Shown here: positions 61,284 through 64,000 of the stretch, piece by piece
Layout: the number at the start of each line of letters is the position of its first letter
Numbering within the stretch: the stretch's first letter is position 1
NCBI RefSeq assembly: GCF_001552595.1
Contig: NZ_BCRM01000008.1
Span: 62,001 to 126,000 of the forward strand
From: Rhodococcus erythropolis NBRC 15567
GTDB taxonomy: Bacteria; Actinomycetota; Actinomycetes; Mycobacteriales; Mycobacteriaceae
Length of the DNA stretch: 64,000 nucleotides
Direction of reading: 5' to 3'
Program-made: the position numbers and the translations under genes
The notes under the pieces: generated by a model
Seen by the model: the letters and a program-made list of their open reading frames with translations, nothing else
Told to the model about the DNA's origin: nothing
Database searches by the model: none

Positions 61284-61520
61284 TCAGGCGGGGGCTTCCA
61301 CTTTGGCGGCCATCCCGCCGATCTCGACGACATCGCCGTCACGAAGCTGGCGGCCCCGACGATCTTCGACCTCACCGTTGACCGAAACCATGCCGTCGGC
61401 GATCACTTCCTTGGCCTCCGCGCCCGATTCGATGAGGTTCGCGAGCTTGAGAAACTGACCGAGCCGAATCATTTCGTCGCGGATGGGTACTGCTGGAATG
61501 TTGTCGGTCATGTCAATCAT
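61284..61520 (-). CDS. RNA-binding S4 domain protein
   Basis: A 78-residue YbcJ-like protein that is almost entirely an S4 domain: IRLGQFLKLANLIESGAEAKEVIADGMVSVNGEVEDRRGR, then DGDVVEI. GGAGGAGG precedes ATG 61520; ATG 61511 is the alternative start. Binds structured RNA, probably at the ribosome. Divergent from lysX. Confidence 0.88.
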   Translation of the reverse strand: MIDMTDNIPAVPIRDEMIRLGQFLKLANLIESGAEAKEVIADGMVSVNGEVEDRRGRQLRDGDVVEIGGMAAKVEAPA

Positions 61521-61599
61521 CTTCCTCCTCCCACAAAACTGGACACGACAGACCACACTTAGCGTGAGGATCTGATCGACCGGTAGGAGAGGAAGCTCG

Positions 61600-64000
61600 A
61601 TGGCACCATTGACCGAGGTATCGGACACCACTGCAGAGTTGGTCGAATCGCCACCCGAAAATCCGCGCCAGGCGCGGCGATTCCGCAAAGGGCGGTTCAG
61701 CCAGGTTCCCCATATCTCGGGATTGATCCTCGGAGTCTTCTCCGTACTGGTGTTCCTGTGGAGCATCTCGCCGGTTCTGCGGCACATCCTCCGCGTCCCA
61801 CGCGAATACATCGACAGCTACTACTTCGACGCACCGGATACGAGCCTGTCGTGGGCGCTCGTCGTCGCCCTGCTCGCCGCGGCCCTCGCGAGTCGCAAGC
61901 GCATCGCCTGGTGGCTGCTGACGATCTACCTCGCGCTGATCACCCTCACCAACATCGCCTCCACGATCGTCGACAAGAACCCGAACAACGCCGTCGCCGC
62001 TGTCGTTTTGCTTGTCGTGATCGGAATCCTCATCGCCGCGAGGCCCGAGTTCTACACACGCGTACGACGCGGCGCCGGTTGGAAAGCGCTCGGCGTACTG
62101 ATCGGCGGCATGGCTGTCGCGACCGTGATCGGTTGGGGCCTTGTCGAACTCTTCCCGGGCGACCTGCCGCAGAACCAACGATTCCTCTGGGCCCTGAACC
62201 GCGTCACTGCGGCGGCTTCGGTCGACAACGAGGTGTTCGACGGCCATCCACGCGTCTTCGTCAACACGGTCCTCGGTCTCCTCGGCGCCATCGCACTACT
62301 CGCCGCCGTCATGACGCTCTTCCGCGCGCAACGCTCCAACAACGCCCTCACCGGCAACGACGAATCCGCGATCCGCGGGTTGATCCAGAACTTCGGCGCC
62401 GACGACTCCCTCGCTTACTTCGCCACCCGCCGCGACAAGGCCGTCATCTTCGCGCCGAGCGGCAAGGCCGCGATCACGTACCGCGTCGAGATCGGCGTCT
62501 GCCTCGCCAGTGGTGATCCCATCGGCGATCCCGAGGCGTGGCCGCACGCCATCGAAGCGTGGCAGGACCTGGCCTCGCAGTACGGCTGGGCGACAGCCGT
62601 CATGGGCGCCAGCGAAACCGGGGCGACGGCGTACAAGAAGGCAGGCTTGAGCGTCCTGCAACTCGGCGACGAAGCGATCCTGCGCACCCGCGAGTTCAAC
62701 CTCAACGGACGCGACATGCGCCCGGTACGCCAGGCCGTCACCCGCGTCAGGCGCCACGGCGTCACCGTGCGGATGCGACGCCATCGCGACATCCCGCCCG
62801 AGGACATGGCGGCCGTCATCATCCGCGCGGACGACTGGCGTGACACCGACACCGAGCGCGGCTTCTCCATGGCGCTCGGCCGACTGGGCGATCACCTCGA
62901 CGGCGACTGCCTCCTCGTCGAAGCCGTCATGGGCGAAGGCACGGAGGACGAAAGCGTCGTCGGCATGCTTTCGCTCGTGCCGTGGGGACCGAACGGCGTT
63001 TCGCTCGATCTGATGCGTCGCAAGCCGACGGCACCCAACGGAGTCGTCGAATTGATGGTCTCGGAGTTGGCCACACGTTCCGACGAGATCGGCGTCGTGC
63101 GGGTCTCGCTCAACTTCGCCGTCTTCCGCTCGGTGTTCGAGGAAGGTTCGCGCATCGGCGCCGGCCCGATCCTCCGTATCTGGCGCTCGGTGCTCGTCTT
63201 CTTCTCCCGCTGGTGGCAGCTCGAAGCGCTGTACCGCTCCAACGTGAAGTACCAGCCGGATTGGGAGCCGCGTTTTCTCTGCTTCGAGGACAACCGTGAG
63301 CTGCCGCGCGTCGGATTCGCGTCGGCCATCGCCGAAGGCTTTGTGGTTCTGCCCAGTTTCGGGCGCAAGTCGAGCCAGGTCGTCAAGCACACCGGAACAC
63401 ATGCGGCGGTGCCGGCAGCTCTGGTGACTTCCGAAGGACTGCACGCCGACGGCAGCCCGCCGGACTCGGCGCCGTCGTTCACGACCAACGGTCCGCGTCG
63501 ACCCGAGCAGGTCCGCGTGCGCATGAACAAGCTCGCGCAACTCGCCGACGAAGGAATCGCCGCCTACCCCGTCGCCTACCCGCCGACGCATACGATCGCA
63601 GCCGCAGCGAAGTCGCCGGAGGGCACCCGCGTACGCATCGCGGGACGCCTGCTGAGGGTTCGCGACTACGGCGGAGTCGTGTTCACGGACGTGCGCGACT
63701 GGTCCGGCGACATCCAGGTCCTGGTCGACCAGGACAACGTCGGCCGGGAGAAGCTGGCGGAGTTCGCTGCCGAGTTCGATCTCGGTGACCTGATCGAAGT
63801 GAGCGGAACCATCGGGCGCAGCCGCAAGGGCGAGCTGTCGCTCATCGCCGTCGAGTGGCGCATGAACGGCAAGTGCCTGCACCCGCTGCCGGACAAGTGG
63901 AAGGGCCTCTCGGATCCCGAGACCCGAGTCCGCCAGCGGTACCTCGACATCGCCCTCAACCCGAAGGCCCGCGAACTGCTCGAGGCCCGAAGCGCCGTCG
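61600..64000 (+). CDS. lysX: Bifunctional lysylphosphatidylglycerol synthase / lysine-tRNA ligase (partial, right edge)
   Basis: ATG 61600 follows AGGAGAGGAAG. The frame reads 800 codons to the edge without a stop. Seven hydrophobic helices fill about 40-250. The DUF2156/MprF-type lysyltransferase domain follows (about 265-590; [28 protein letters not shown]). A lysyl-tRNA synthetase begins at about residue 640, with the OB-fold anticodon domain ([23 protein letters not shown]) and the start of the class II core ([12 protein letters not shown]). LysX makes lysyl-tRNA and transfers Lys to phosphatidylglycerol, lowering surface charge and giving resistance to cationic peptides. The C-terminus is outside the window. 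Confidence 0.95.
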   Translation, partial: MAPLTEVSDTTAELVESPPENPRQARRFRKGRFSQVPHISGLILGVFSVLVFLWSISPVLRHILRVPREYIDSYYFDAPDTSLSWALVVALLAAALASRKRIAWWLLTIYLALITLTNIASTIVDKNPNNAVAAVVLLVVIGILIAARPEFYTRVRRGAGWKALGVLIGGMAVATVIGWGLVELFPGDLPQNQRFLWALNRVTAAASVDNEVFDGHPRVFVNTVLGLLGAIALLAAVMTLFRAQRSNNALTGNDESAIRGLIQNFGADDSLAYFATRRDKAVIFAPSGKAAITYRVEIGVCLASGDPIGDPEAWPHAIEAWQDLASQYGWATAVMGASETGATAYKKAGLSVLQLGDEAILRTREFNLNGRDMRPVRQAVTRVRRHGVTVRMRRHRDIPPEDMAAVIIRADDWRDTDTERGFSMALGRLGDHLDGDCLLVEAVMGEGTEDESVVGMLSLVPWGPNGVSLDLMRRKPTAPNGVVELMVSELATRSDEIGVVRVSLNFAVFRSVFEEGSRIGAGPILRIWRSVLVFFSRWWQLEALYRSNVKYQPDWEPRFLCFEDNRELPRVGFASAIAEGFVVLPSFGRKSSQVVKHTGTHAAVPAALVTSEGLHADGSPPDSAPSFTTNGPRRPEQVRVRMNKLAQLADEGIAAYPVAYPPTHTIAAAAKSPEGTRVRIAGRLLRVRDYGGVVFTDVRDWSGDIQVLVDQDNVGREKLAEFAAEFDLGDLIEVSGTIGRSRKGELSLIAVEWRMNGKCLHPLPDKWKGLSDPETRVRQRYLDIALNPKARELLEARSAV

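Noticed and set aside
62296..63882. A 528-codon minus-strand frame
   Set aside because: Antisense to lysX, whose transferase and tRNA-synthetase motifs are clear.
1..64000. CRISPR array, insertion sequence, prophage, tRNA or rRNA
   Set aside because: No regularly spaced repeats, transposase, integrase, phage structural gene or recognisable tRNA cloverleaf was seen by reading; a covariance-model search would be decisive for tRNA.

Overview
The window looks like a chromosomal segment from a high-GC actinobacterium of the Mycobacteriales, most likely Rhodococcus (erythropolis/qingshengii type). The basis is GC-rich coding with many GTG/TTG starts and 4-nt overlaps, plus characteristic families: bifunctional LysX, a single-chain biotin-dependent acyl-CoA carboxylase, oleate hydratase, a DUF222/13E12-type HNH protein, an Stf0 sulfotransferase with CysD/CysNC, and DUF5313, DUF6474 and DUF6325 proteins. 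I saw no rRNA, tRNA, CRISPR array, insertion sequence or prophage. The species is inferred, not proven.

Layout. 1-6 kb: a membrane/PAS sensor cut by the left edge, a RecB-like Fe-S nuclease, a DUF6474 protein, then a copper-type run (His-containing membrane protein, YcnI, CopC, CopD). 6-11 kb: a PAPS-forming and sulfotransferase operon (stf0-cysD-cysNC) convergent with a sulfatase. 11-17 kb: a single-chain acyl-CoA carboxylase, an acyl-CoA ligase and their probable TetR regulator. 17-21 kb: DinB, a membrane permease, an MFS exporter, DUF6325 and SHOCT proteins.

21-31 kb is the most interesting part: a RiPP (ribosomally made, modified peptide) locus built around a 62-residue precursor with two near-identical 15-residue repeats and no cysteine. 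Downstream, and translationally coupled, are a TOMM leader-binding/E1-like protein, a CocE/NonD-type serine hydrolase and two different YcaO proteins. Divergently transcribed are an EntS-like MFS exporter and an operon for a complete Fe/B12-type metal-chelate ABC importer ending in a SagB-like flavin dehydrogenase. A perfect 11-bp-arm inverted repeat in the divergent promoter and a related element before the importer both resemble actinobacterial Zur (zinc) boxes. The simplest reading is a zinc-regulated peptide metallophore: make and modify the peptide, export it, re-import the metal complex. This is inference from layout and motifs.

31-46 kb: saccharopine-dehydrogenase-like/TetR pair with a tandem operator, PAS protein, MacB/FtsX-type ABC transporter divergent from a NarL-type two-component system, DUF222-HNH protein, siderophore-interacting flavoreductase, proline dehydrogenase, SRPBCC protein, succinate-semialdehyde dehydrogenase, MFS and GlxA-type regulator. 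46-64 kb: oleate hydratase with an XRE-TetR double regulator, a cyclase-family hydrolase with an acyl-CoA ligase, secreted phosphatases, small membrane or Trp-rich proteins, an MpaB-type oxygenase, an APH-like kinase pair with a TetR and perfect operator, RraA-like and S4 proteins, and lysX running off the right edge.
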